Origin: Labia minor
Lineage: Eukaryota > Arthropoda > Insecta > Dermaptera > Spongiphoridae
Assembly (NCBI GenBank): GCA_963082975.1
Contig: OY720346.1
Location: 70,299,267-70,363,266, forward strand
Reading direction: 5' to 3'
DNA length: 64,000 bases
The first letter of the stretch is position 1. Every line of letters starts with the position of its first letter. The notes beneath the pieces were generated by a model. The model ran no database searches. It saw only the letters and a list, made by a program, of their open reading frames with translations, and had not been told where the DNA came from. Shown here piece after piece: positions 54,447-63,607 of this stretch. Made by a program: the position numbers and the translations under genes.

Positions 54447-54718
54447 TACCTACCGTCAATAGGAAGGGAAGGTATTGTTTTCATACAAAATTCCACATGT
54501 GGAGATTTTTACATATGATGCATTTTGTTAATAGAAAAAAGTATTTTAAGCATGTTGTCTGTCCGTCTCTCCATTGAGTGTCTATATAGACGTGTACAGC
54601 TCGAACGGCTGGACGGATTTTGTTCAAATTTAGTATATTTACTTAATATATCAGTAGCATTAATTCATCAACTTTTGGTGGATTTCCAGAAACCGGACCA
54701 ACCAACCACTCACTGATA
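54447..54718 (+). mobile_element. Family B variant (B'), 5' half
   Basis: TATTTTTACCTACCGTCAAT, then AGGGAAGGTATTG, CCACATGTGGAGATTTTTAC, a GTCTGTCCGTCTCTCC core and ATTTACTTAATATATCAGTA. It breaks at CAGAAACCGGACCAACCAAC, next to the CCGGAAGTGG block. Confidence 0.8.
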
Positions 54719-54919
54719 GAGATGAAAATCCAAAAGCTTTCTCTTATTAATTTTGAAAATTTGTTTATCAAACCACTTTTACTCCAAGAAATAAATACTC
54801 AATTCTTTCTTTTCAACAAGAGAATTTAATAATGCATACAAGATTATACTTTAGAAAAGCTCTATTTAGCAATATTTAGCAATAATATACAAAAAATTAC
54901 AAAAATTCTATAATTTGTT

Positions 54920-55350
54920 TTAGATTTTTACATATCTCCACGAATCATGCATTTTGTTAACAGAAAAAAGTATTTTAAGCATGTTGTCTGTCCGTCTGTC
55001 CATTGAGTACAGCTCGAACGACTGGACGGATTTTGTTCAAATTTAGTATATTTACTTAATATATCAGTAACATTAATTCATCAACTTTTGGTGGATATCC
55101 AGAAACCGGAAGTGGTAGTTTACAAAATTTAAATTTTATATTCATTGTCGGAAAATATTTCACTTAAAATATAGTAGTAATTAATATTCGAGAAATTAAA
55201 CTAAAAATAAAAACCAAGATAATATAATTTAGTATTTTAATTCAAATTTTAAAATGAATTTTTTATACTTTATATATATGATATATATTGTTTGGAAATT
55301 AATTTATTTCAAATCGTCGGTCGGGTCTGTGCCTGGCCTCAGCTCATTTT
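54920..55350 (+). mobile_element. Family B variant (B'), 5'-truncated
   Basis: Starts inside the element (TTTTACATATCTCCACGAAT), with the GTCTGTCCGTCTGTCC core and CCAGAAACCGGAAGTGGTAG. It ends with the AT-rich arm, CGTCGGTCGG and GCCTGGCCTCAGCTCATTTT. It shares the shorter 3' arm of the copy at 35066. Confidence 0.8.
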
Positions 55351-55740
55351 TGTTTTTTTGTTTTTTTTTTTGGATATTGGAACTATGCCCATTTGATTCA
55401 TGCTAAACCTTAAACGTTTTCATTATTTTTTATAATTTGTATGAACTTGTAAGGTTTGAACCCTCACCTCAAGTTCTTTAATTCATGACATTTCAATTTT
55501 CTTGAATTATAAATTTGATTTTAAATTCATTATCAATGTTTAAAAAGATATTCACTATAAATCCTTTATAATTATTATACTATTTCCAACTAATTTAAAG
55601 CAAATTAAATAAATTTTTAGATTTTTATAAAGTACATAATCGTTAAAAATGTATACACCTATATAAGTAATAAAATTTAAATCTTATCACAAATATATTT
55701 AAATAATCTAATTATTATTTTTTATTCTTTCATATATGAT
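55351..55740. other. AT-rich spacer
   Basis: No feature supported. Confidence 0.5.
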
Positions 55741-55741
55741 G

Positions 55742-55825
55742 TAGAAATCTGTTGTCCTGATCATCAATCACCTCTACCCATCTTAGTCGGGAACCTACTT
55801 CATACGCCAAAAGTCATATAAATCT
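55742..55825 (+). mobile_element. SINE family 2 tail fragment, decayed
   Basis: TGTCCTGATCATCAATCACC, then TCTACCCATCTTAGTCGGGA and ACGCCAAAAGTCATATAAAT. These follow the order of the SINE 2 tail at 50985-51090, with many differences. Confidence 0.45.
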
Positions 55826-56156
55826 TTAAATATGAATATTCAAGTGAGTATATTTTTTCAAATATTCTGTAATTCTTCTTTTAAATATTTTCCACACTAA
55901 AATAATTCCTGTGAATTCAATTTGAATAAATTACTTTTCAAAATTTCTAAAAAAATCATTATATTTTTTATTACCTTTACCAGAGAAAAATATATTCTAT
56001 AACTAATCAAGTATTATATATTAATAATTACTATTGATTTTTATATTTATTAGATAACCATTATTTATTATGAAAATAAAAAGATTAATTTTGTTAGGGT
56101 ATTCATTTTTCCCGATCTATATTATATTAACATATTTTCTAAAGATTCCCTAATAC

Positions 56157-56431
56157 TGTGATTCTCAATCTTTTTTTATCGCGGCACACTTTTAGCGGTT
56201 TAAAAATTTGGCGGCATACAAAGAAAAAAAATTGAATAAAGTCGAAAATGTCTAAAAGCCTGATTTCAAAAACATTTTACCTTTTTTGTTTTGTTTTTTT
56301 TAGAACCATATTGAAAAAATTTTACCTTTTTTTTACTTACATGTAAAATAAATAAGTACTTTTTCTTAATATGAACTTTACATTTGTAAAATTTGGCGGC
56401 ACATTTTGAAAATCTCGCGGCACACAAAAGT
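56157..56431 (-). mobile_element. hAT MITE, one end missing
   Basis: Reverse-complement relative of 6183-6488. CTGTGATTCTCAATCTTTTT and GCGGCACACTTTTAGCGGTT come first, then GGCGGCACATTTTGAAAATC and CTCGCGGCACACAAAAGTA, where it stops before the second TIR. Confidence 0.75.
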
Positions 56432-56439
56432 ATATATAT

Positions 56440-57016
56440 TTATATATAAATCTATCCTTTAAAATAAATACACCTCACTTTTTTTTCCTATGCTAATCAT
56501 TTTCTATTGACCATTATTAAGTAAGTTATTTATTTATACTATTGATGAATTTATTGAGATATTGTATAGAACTTAAATATATAATAAAAAAATAAATAAA
56601 CAAATAAAACGGTAGAATGAAATATTTTTCATAAAAGTCCATTCCAGTTAAATTATTAAACATAAAAACGTACCGTAAAATCAACTCCCCACTCGGTTAG
56701 AGTTAGTAACTCATATTGGCTATTAAAGTCAGATTTTGAATACACTAAACAAGAGAGCTTAGAGTGAGAGAGAGAGAGGAATCCCCTTGGGAGGTTGCCA
56801 TTGATTTATTTCAAAATGAAGGGATAGATATCATAGTTAGTGCCCCGTTTAAAAATATTACTTCCCCTTTATTTCATTAAAATGTATTGATAATCTCGCG
56901 CACATTGATTTCGATTCTTAAAATCTTTAAAAATAATATTAAAACGAGCATTGAAATTGAATGTGTTTGTAAACTAATTTATATGAAAAAACATTCAAAA
57001 TCCTGGAAATTTCTAG
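56440..57016. other. Spacer with a moderate-complexity patch and GA repeat
   Basis: 56690-56860 contains CCACTCGGTTAGAGTTAGTA, a (GA)n tract at 56766-56780 and GGGAGGTTGCCATTGATTTA. No ORF. Confidence 0.35.
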
Positions 57017-57212
57017 TACGAGGTCTGTTCAAAAGAAAAGGTGAATTTTGAATTTTCGCAGGCTGTGTTCATTATTATTTTTTTTTGTTACGTTGGTACA
57101 CATATTTTTCTCATATGTTCTCATTATCAACCATGTTGGATTAGTAGTTTGTTTTTAACAACTGAAAAAGTTAATCACGTTTTGTGTGTTCATCGATTAT
57201 TTACTTAAAAAA

Positions 57213-57518
57213 ATGGATCTAAGAATCTGTATTAGATTTTGCGTTCAAAATGGAATAAAATGCTCCTGCGCACTTATAATGTTTACTGTGGCATTCGGAG
57301 AGTTTATTTTGTCACAAAAAAATGTTTATAAGTGGTACAAGTGCTTTAAAAATGCACGCCAAGTTCGATTAAATGTGATTACAATGGCGTGGTGCATCAT
57401 GAGTTCTTGCCATAATAAGGAATACTACAAGGAAGTTATGCAACGTTTGAGTGAAGCAATACTGAAGCGTATTGCTTCACTCGAACCTTGGAATTGTGGA
57501 AAAACAAATCATGGTTAA
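57213..57518 (+). pseudogene. mariner transposase N-terminal fragment
   Basis: Reads MDLRICIRFCVQNGIKCSCA, then KNVYKWYKCFKNARQV, the N-terminal helix-turn-helix region of mariner transposases. It joins directly to AWCIMSSCHNKEYYKEVMQR, which normally lies more than 100 residues further on. The junction shows an internal deletion covering the first catalytic aspartate. Confidence 0.85.
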
Positions 57519-57581
57519 TGCACCAGCTCAGATATCATTGTTTGTTCGTGATTTTTAGGCCAAAAACAACACCATAATCAT

Positions 57582-57783
57582 GCCTCAACCACCGTATTCA
57601 CCAGATTTGGCTCCCTGAGATTTTTTCCTATTCCCAAAACTGAAGACACCAATGAAAGAAAAGCGTTTTGCCATAATTGATGAGATGAAGTCGGAATCGA
57701 AGAACGAGCTGATGGCCATACCGAAAAGCGCATTACAGAAGTGCTTCGACGATTGGAAAGAGCACTTGCATAACTGTATTTGA
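57582..57783 (+). pseudogene. mariner transposase C-terminal fragment with stop in the catalytic block
   Basis: MPQPPYSPDLAP is followed by TGA just before the last catalytic aspartate (stop-DFFLFP). It continues KEKRFAIIDEMKSESKNELM to KCFDDWKEHLHNC. The stop disables it. The rest is well preserved. Confidence 0.85.
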
Positions 57784-57859
57784 AGGGGGCAAAATGGATA
57801 TTGATGAATAAATAAATACTTTTCGAAATAATTCAAAATTTACCTTTTTTTGACAATAA

Positions 57860-58428
57860 CTAGGTAGTCAGGCCGCCTTCTGCCATATTTCTCTTGCAAC
57901 CGTTCATAACCATCCAATCCATTGTATCCTCTCTTAATTTCCAATTATTAATAAATTTATATTTTTATTTCCCACTAACTCCATGTTTGTTATTCCACAT
58001 ACTGAGTGAATAATTTCACTAAGATCTCTTCTCCCATTCAAGCCTAAATGTCAAATCCACTCAAAAATTGATTTTATACTTAAGTGTTTATTATTTCATT
58101 TTATAAAAGAGAAATAAATTTCAATAATATTCAATAGTATTTATGAAAAAAGTGAAAATACTTAACTTGAAAATTTTTGATGACTGGTCCAGAAATTCTT
58201 CTTTCTTCAATCTTGTCTAATCAATTTCATCTATTTTCTGCTGATATTTAATTTTTTTTAATATTTTGAATGTATTCCCATCACCGAAAACTTTACTCAT
58301 ATAGTACTAATGACACAATAATTTTTATAATTCAATTAAAATTGAGAGAGTGAAAATTATCATATTTTTTAACTTTAAACAATTTTTTATTAATAGATTT
58401 ATATGAATTATATAAATTTACTTATTTT
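57860..58428. other. AT-rich spacer
   Basis: No feature supported. Confidence 0.5.
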
Positions 58429-58429
58429 T

Positions 58430-58564
58430 ACTTTCCCGCATACTTCGTATAAGGGAAGTATTGGAATCGTCAAAAATTTCGACTTCGAGATTTTGATAGA
58501 TCTTGACGTTTTAGACCTCCCTGAGTCGGAAAAAACCATTTTTGGAATTATGTCTGTGTGTGTG

Positions 58565-58595
<31 letters not shown>

Positions 58596-59520
58596 TGTCT
58601 GTAAGCAAATTTACTCAAAAACTAATCAAGCTAGGACTTCGAAATTTTGTACACCGATATTATTCACAGTTTGTAGATTTCTATCAAAATTTCGTCAAAA
58701 TCGGTTAACCGGAAGTGGTACTTTACCTACAATGGTTGCGTTTACCTTTCAAGTAAAGTACCAGTTTGCTTCGAGATATTTGCTTCATATTTTGTATATA
58801 GATTTAAAAATATGAAAAAAATTGAGATACCAAATTTCATCATGATCTGACTACCGGAAGTGACATTTTACCTATACGAGTAGCGTTTCCTTTTTACCGA
58901 CCGACGATTGTAAGGGAGGTATTGTTTTCACACCAAATTTGGATATTTTTAGGTACATATCTCCACGAATCATGCATTTTCTTAAAAGAAAAAAGTATTT
59001 TTAGCATGATGTCTGTCCGTCCGTATAGATGTGTACAGCCTGAACGGCTCAACGGATTTTGATGAAATTTGGTATATTTACTTAATGCATCAATATGATG
59101 AATGGATCAACTTTTGGTGCAAATCCGGAAACCGGAAGTGCTAGTATTGCCGATCGAAGAGAGGAAGTGAAGGGTTATTTTCATATCAAATTTCACGTGA
59201 AGGCATATCTCCACGTGTTATGCACTTTGTATTGGTTTTATCCTCGAGAAAAATCATCTTCATTAGTTTTTTCTTAATTGAAAATTATATGACGTCACCC
59301 AGCACTTCATGACGTCACAGCCAGCCCTTATATATTATAAATAAAATAAAATTAAAAATATTTATATTATATCCATATCTGTTTTTTTTTTTACATTTAA
59401 AATATCAGTTAACCGGAAGTAGCACTTTATTACATTCTAAATATTCATTCACAACTCTTTATACCTATTTATATGCGGGAAAGTCTAGGGGAGGACACTC
59501 CCGCTTATTACATTTATGAT
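58430..59520 (+). mobile_element. Family C (HINE-like), interrupted by a family-B copy
   Basis: 5' CTTTCCCGCATACTTCGTAT (ATAC-ttc-GTAT palindrome), then AAGGGAAGTATTGGAATCG and GATTTTGATAGATCTTGACG. A (GTAT)n core lies at 58564-58592, followed by GAAATTTTGTACACCGATAT and CGGTTAACCGGAAGTGGTAC. After the family-B insertion, AGTTAACCGGAAGTAGCACT, the inverted motif TATGCGGGAAAG (59472-59483), the 3' hairpin GGGAG-gaca-CTCCC and the terminus CGCTTATTAC complete it. The layout equals families A and B, although the sequence differs. Confidence 0.8.
58892..59391 (+). mobile_element. Family B (HINE-like), nested in family C, 3' end missing
   Basis: TTTTTACCGACCGACGATTG, then TAAGGGAGGTATTG, a shortened GTCTGTCCGTCCGTATAG core, CGGAAACCGGAAGTGCTAGT and two TGACGTCA sites (59290, 59310). 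It stops at TCCATATCTGTTTTTT, before the inverted motif and hairpin. Confidence 0.85.
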
Positions 59521-59655
59521 AAATAATTAAAAATAAAAATATTTCATTTATGAAGATTCTTTTTTAATTTTTCTCGAAATTCACTTCTCAAACATTGCTA
59601 AAATACTATGTATTTAATTTATACAATAATAATAATTCTAGATTATAATCTAGAA

Positions 59656-60431
59656 CAGTAATTCCCAAAGTGTGAGCCGCGAAGCCGTCATTAGGGCGCC
59701 GCGAAATATTCAATTAATTTTTCTAATACAGTAGAACCTCGATAAGTTAAAGTCCATAGAAAACACAAAATATTTTAAGTTAAAGAGGTTTTAAGTTATC
59801 AAGGGTCAATGTTAAGGATAGGTTAATAACATTTTTTTAAAGGCTAAATCATGTCGTTTCTTAAAATTCTCTAACCAGCTATTGCTGACTTTAAAATTTT
59901 TAGATTTTCAGTGAATTAGCGAACTCTTCAGCTGTTTCTTTCAGTATGGGTCCACTAACACTGATGTTTTTGTTTCGACACTGTTTGAACCACGTAATCA
60001 AACATTGTTCTAAATTAGGGAATTCGGAAATTTTTCGTCTTTTACATTGAAGACTTTCTCCTGATTCTTGTTTCTTCAAGATTTCAGCTTCTGAGGGCCA
60101 ATACAGAGATTACTTATTTAAGTTATCGAGGGATTTTAAGTTTTTGAGGTGTTGGGCTCTGAATGGAAGGGAACATATTAATTTTGAAGTTATAGAAGTT
60201 TTTAAGTTACCGAGGTTTGAGATATCGAGGTGTACTTGAAATTTTGCGTCAACAATCTTGTAAGCTTTTTAATTTTTCGCTGTTAAATGGGTAATTGCTT
60301 TTAAAAAAAGGAAAGTTTTCCAATTTTTCAAGAAAGTAAAAAAATTATATAAAAATCTGATGTATTAAGGGAGCCTCGGAAAAATCCGATTATTTAGGCA
60401 GCCGCAAACCAGAAAAGATTGGGAACCTCTG
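59656..60431. mobile_element. hAT MITE hosting a pogo/Tigger relic
   Basis: Ends are CAGTAATTCCCAAAGTGTGA and AAAGATTGGGAACCTCTG. They are flanked by ATCTAGAA (59648-59655) and ACCTAGAA (60432-60439), an 8-bp duplication with one difference. The interior GAGCCGCGAAG and GGCAGCCGCAAACC near the ends fits a short MITE. The middle is the pogo-like insertion. Confidence 0.8.
59729..60238 (-). mobile_element. pogo/Tigger-type element, internally deleted
   Basis: The left end CAGTAGAACCTCGATAAGTT after TA, and the right end TCGAGGTGTACTTG, form pogo-type TIRs. TTAAGTTATCGAGG-like words recur inside both arms. On the minus strand (about 60070-59910) one frame reads FPNLEQCLITWFKQCRNKNI, then SVSGPILKETAEEFANSL. 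This is the second half of a CENP-B/Tc5-type DNA-binding domain. The DDE catalytic domain is absent. It inserted into a hAT MITE. Confidence 0.8.
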
Positions 60432-60439
60432 ACCTAGAA

Positions 60440-60825
60440 AACTTAATTTTATCGTTTTTAGAATAAACAGTTTACTTTAGAATCATCCAATGAATTCATA
60501 ATAAATATAAATAAATAGAGAAATAAATTAAAGTACGAAATTTTTTGAATTTTATTTAAATTTGTAAAATGTCTTTTTTCTAAATGATAAGCTTAAATCT
60601 TTTGATGTTTATTTCCCCCTTTCTTAATAAAACGTCATTCTCACATGCTTATAAAATAAATATTGAAACAGAAGTTTGTAAAATATATCATTGATTGAAT
60701 CCATTATATATATATATTTTATTTAGAAACTAATTGAATAGGATTTTATTAGTTAATGGATATATTTATTTATTCTCTATCATTGGTGATTGATTTAAAT
60801 TAATATAAAAGAAGGTTGCTTATAT
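60440..60825. other. AT-rich spacer
   Basis: No feature supported. Confidence 0.5.
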
Positions 60826-60829
60826 GGAT

Positions 60830-61180
60830 GGGGCATAATTTTCCGGGGTTCAAAGAGGAATGATCAAAATATGGTATAAATTGTGGGCTGCTGGCGTGAA
60901 TCAGATATGGCCCCGGGCTCAAGGCCGGTAATTTGGCCTGGGTTACGGCCCACGAATTCATGACCCTTGGGTAGTAAACAAACCTGAGACGTAGTAAATA
61001 AATCGGGCTGCGAGATGCGATTAAAATGAACGAGGTGCAATGGGCGGACGATGTCGATGACGTCACTCAGGCATGCAGAGCCAGACTGTCAGCCACACAC
61101 ACAGAGAGAGAGAGAGAAAGAAAGGGTGGTATAAGCATAAGAGAATTAGAAATTGGACTGGGGAGGCTTCTATGATCTGA
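60830..61180. promoter_or_regulatory. GC-richer island with forkhead-like pair and CRE, possible enhancer
   Basis: Unique block with CAGATATGGCCCCGGGCTCA, GGTTACGGCCCACGAATTCA and a near-direct repeat GTAGTAAACAAACC / GTAGTAAATAAATC (60971-61004), both fitting forkhead sites. It also has TGACGTCAC at 61058-61066 and a GA tract at 61101-61121. The 88-codon minus frame has no recognised domain. Regulatory role inferred from motif content only. Confidence 0.35.
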
Positions 61181-61335
61181 TCAAATCTTTTTAACTCTTA
61201 TTGATTCTTTATTTTTTTAAATTATCAAATCACAATTTATATTAGAAGTTGATGTTTAAGAAGTATCTTAATAGTTAGTGGCCATAAATTTTTAACTTTA
61301 CACATTATTTTTCTTATTCTTCATATCTTCTTCTT

Positions 61336-62172
61336 TACTATTTCGCCAGAGATAGTATTTTCGATGTCGAAATTTTGATGTTTTATACGTTTTGAAGGTC
61401 CCTGAGTCATTTTCACTAAGTTTGAGAAAAATGTATGTTGCATATGAGTGTATGTAGAGAAGATTACGCAAAAACGGTTTGAACTAGAATAATGAACTTT
61501 GGTCCACGGTCATTATTCAAAATCCGTAGTTTTCTATCAACTTTTGAGAAATGTAGCTCTGAATTCTTTTTTTTTTTTAAAAAAAAAATCAAATAGGTTC
61601 GATAAAAGTCAAAGTGGAATTATAAATAAATATATTAAAATACTAACTCAAAAAATTTTACAATTATAATAATAATAATTAATAATAAATCATAAATAAT
61701 CATAAATTAAATAAATTGGACTCTAAATTAAATTCCATAATTTTGATGATACCTTTCCTATTTGATGGTATTATTATATCATGTGATATAATAAGCAAAT
61801 ACAAAAATTTTATAATTTTTCTAAATATTAGAAAAATGTAGCTCATTCGAAAGAGGATCATTATCTACCGCGTTTACATTTTTTTCCTATAAACTGACCG
61901 TAAAAATAAAGATATATGTTTGATACTTTTTCACATGATTAAAAGTTGTATAAAACTGCTATATATAGAATTTCAGCTTGATTGAATGGCTGGAAGTAAA
62001 ATAATTTAACAAGTTGACTGCCAATCACGCGCCATCAACAAAGAGCCATACACACGCTGGTTTAATAAATATTATTTATTAATTTTTATTTATAATTTAT
62101 ATAATTAATTAATTTTAATTTAAATATAATATATGTTATTTAATCCAACTCAAATTTGGCGAGATAGTCGAT
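61336..62172 (+). mobile_element. Family A (HINE-like), plus orientation, with an insertion
   Basis: TTACTATTTCGCCAGAGATA, GATGTCGAAATTTTGATGTT, a short TGAGTGTATG core and CAACTTTTGAGAAATGTAGC. An insertion of about 270 bp follows (61560-61832), and then AAATGTAGCTCATTCGAAAG resumes. GAATTTCAGCTTGATTGAAT and the AT-rich arm follow, then the inverted subterminal GGCGAGATAGTCGA. The 3' hairpin is missing. Confidence 0.8.
61560..61832. mobile_element. Unidentified 270-bp AT-rich insertion with 11-bp TSD
   Basis: The target word AAATGTAGCTC occurs before (about 61549-61559) and after (about 61833-61843) the insert, and only once in other family-A copies. The insert starts with T11A10 and is AT-rich. 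It contains a palindrome-like TATTATATCATGTGATATAA. The duplication length suggests target-primed insertion (SINE/LINE-like), but no pol III boxes are clear. Confidence 0.6.
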
Positions 62173-62208
62173 TAGTTTTATCATTTAGTTTTTTTATTTC
62201 TTACTTAC

Positions 62209-62862
62209 TTTTTTACCGACCGACGATAGTAAGGGAGGTATTGTTTTCACACCAAATTTCACATGTGAAGATTTTTACATATCTCCACGAATCATGCATT
62301 TTCTTAACAGAAAAAAGTATTTTTAGCATGATGCCTGTCCGTCCGTCTGTCCGTCCGTATAGATGTGTACAGCCTGAATGGCTCAACCGATTTTGATGAA
62401 ATTTGGTATATTTACTTAATGCATCAGTGGGATGAATTGATCAACTTTTGGTGCAAATCCGGAAACCGGAGGTGGTATTATTAGCGATCGGCAATAGGAA
62501 GGGAAGGGTTATTTTCACACCAAATTTCACATGAGGAGATTTTTTTACATATCACCACGAATGTATTGGTTTTGTCCTCGGGAAAAATCATCTTCATTAT
62601 GTTTTTCTTAATTTAAAATTATATGACGTCACCCAGCCCTTCATGACGTCACAGCCTCCTTATTATGATCACGGGCAACGCCGGCTACTTCAGCTATATA
62701 TTATAAATAAAATAAAATTAAAAATATTTATGTTCTAACCATATCTGTTTGTTATTACATTAATAGATATATTAAAATTATTTGAAATTGTTTCTGTAGC
62801 TGGAATTTAATTTATTTCAAACTGTCGGTCGGTTCGGACCTGGCCACAGGTCAACTTATTTT
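62209..62862 (+). mobile_element. Family B (HINE-like), full-length
   Basis: 5' TTTTTTACCGACCGACGATA, then GTAAGGGAGGTATTG, a GTCCGTCCGTCTGTCCGTCC core (62336-62357) and TGATGAAATTTGGTATATTT. It continues with ATCCGGAAACCGGAGGTGGT, two TGACGTCA sites (62624, 62644) and an ACGGGCAACGCCGGCTACTT block. It ends with the inverted motif CTGTCGGTCGGT, the perfect hairpin GACCTG-gcca-CAGGTC and AACTTATTTT. Closest to the copy at 15865. Confidence 0.9.
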
Positions 62863-62946
62863 ACTAAGGTTCTCTCTATTATAGACTTTTATTCTTCACT
62901 TCAAACCAGTGAATATTTCTATATAAACACGCTTTTAGAGAAAAAT

Positions 62947-63512
62947 TAGCTAGAGTGTCTTCACTCGACTATCTCGCAAATTTGAATTGGATTAAATAAC
63001 ATAATATATTATATTTAAATTAAATTTAATTAATTATAAATTAAAATTAATAAATAATATGTATTAAACCATCGCGTAATTAGCTCTATATTGATGGCAC
63101 CACGTCTCGTCCTAGCGCAGTGTTAAAAAATTAATTCCGGTACTTTCAGCGATTCACTCAAGCTGAAATTCTATATATAGCAGTTTTATACAATTTTTAA
63201 TTATGTGAAAAACTATCAAACATCTATCTTTATTTTTACGGTCAGTTTAGAGGAAAAAAACAAAACTTCCGGTTGAGCTACATTTCTCAAAAGTTGAATG
63301 AAAATTACGAATTTTGAATAATTCCCGTATACCAAATTTCATTATTCTAGCTCAGACCGTTTTTGCGTAATCTTGTCTACATACATACACACATACACAC
63401 ACACACACACAGACATTTTTCTCAACCTTAGTGAATATGATTTAGGAACCTTCAAAACGTATAAAAACATCAAAATCTCAACATCGAAAATTTTCGTGAT
63501 CGCAATACTATC
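62947..63512 (-). mobile_element. Family A (HINE-like), full-length
   Basis: AATTAGCTAGAGTGTCTTCA gives the perfect hairpin GAGTG-aaga-CACTC on the minus strand. TCTCGCAAATTTG, the AT-rich arm and GGCACCACGTCTCGTCCTAG follow. TATATATAGCAGTTTTATAC, a CATACATACACACATACACA core (63380-63410) and GTGATCGCAATACTATCTCT at the 5' end complete it. Confidence 0.85.
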
Positions 63513-63607
63513 TCTAGCCAAATGAAAAATAAACATAAGATCTATTATTTATTTTATTTTTCATTTAAAAAAATATTATTTAAGAGTAGTACATTGTATG
63601 TAATAAG

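Larger units (their letters stand above)
57020..57856 (+). mobile_element. mariner-type element, internally deleted, plus strand
   Basis: TIR CGAGGTCTGTTCAAAAGAAA at the left. The right end is near AATTCAAAATTTACCTTTTT. It contains the 5' leader shared with 26677 and 43900 (TACGTTGGTACACATATTTT). It keeps the N-terminal and C-terminal parts of the transposase and lacks the middle. Confidence 0.88.
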
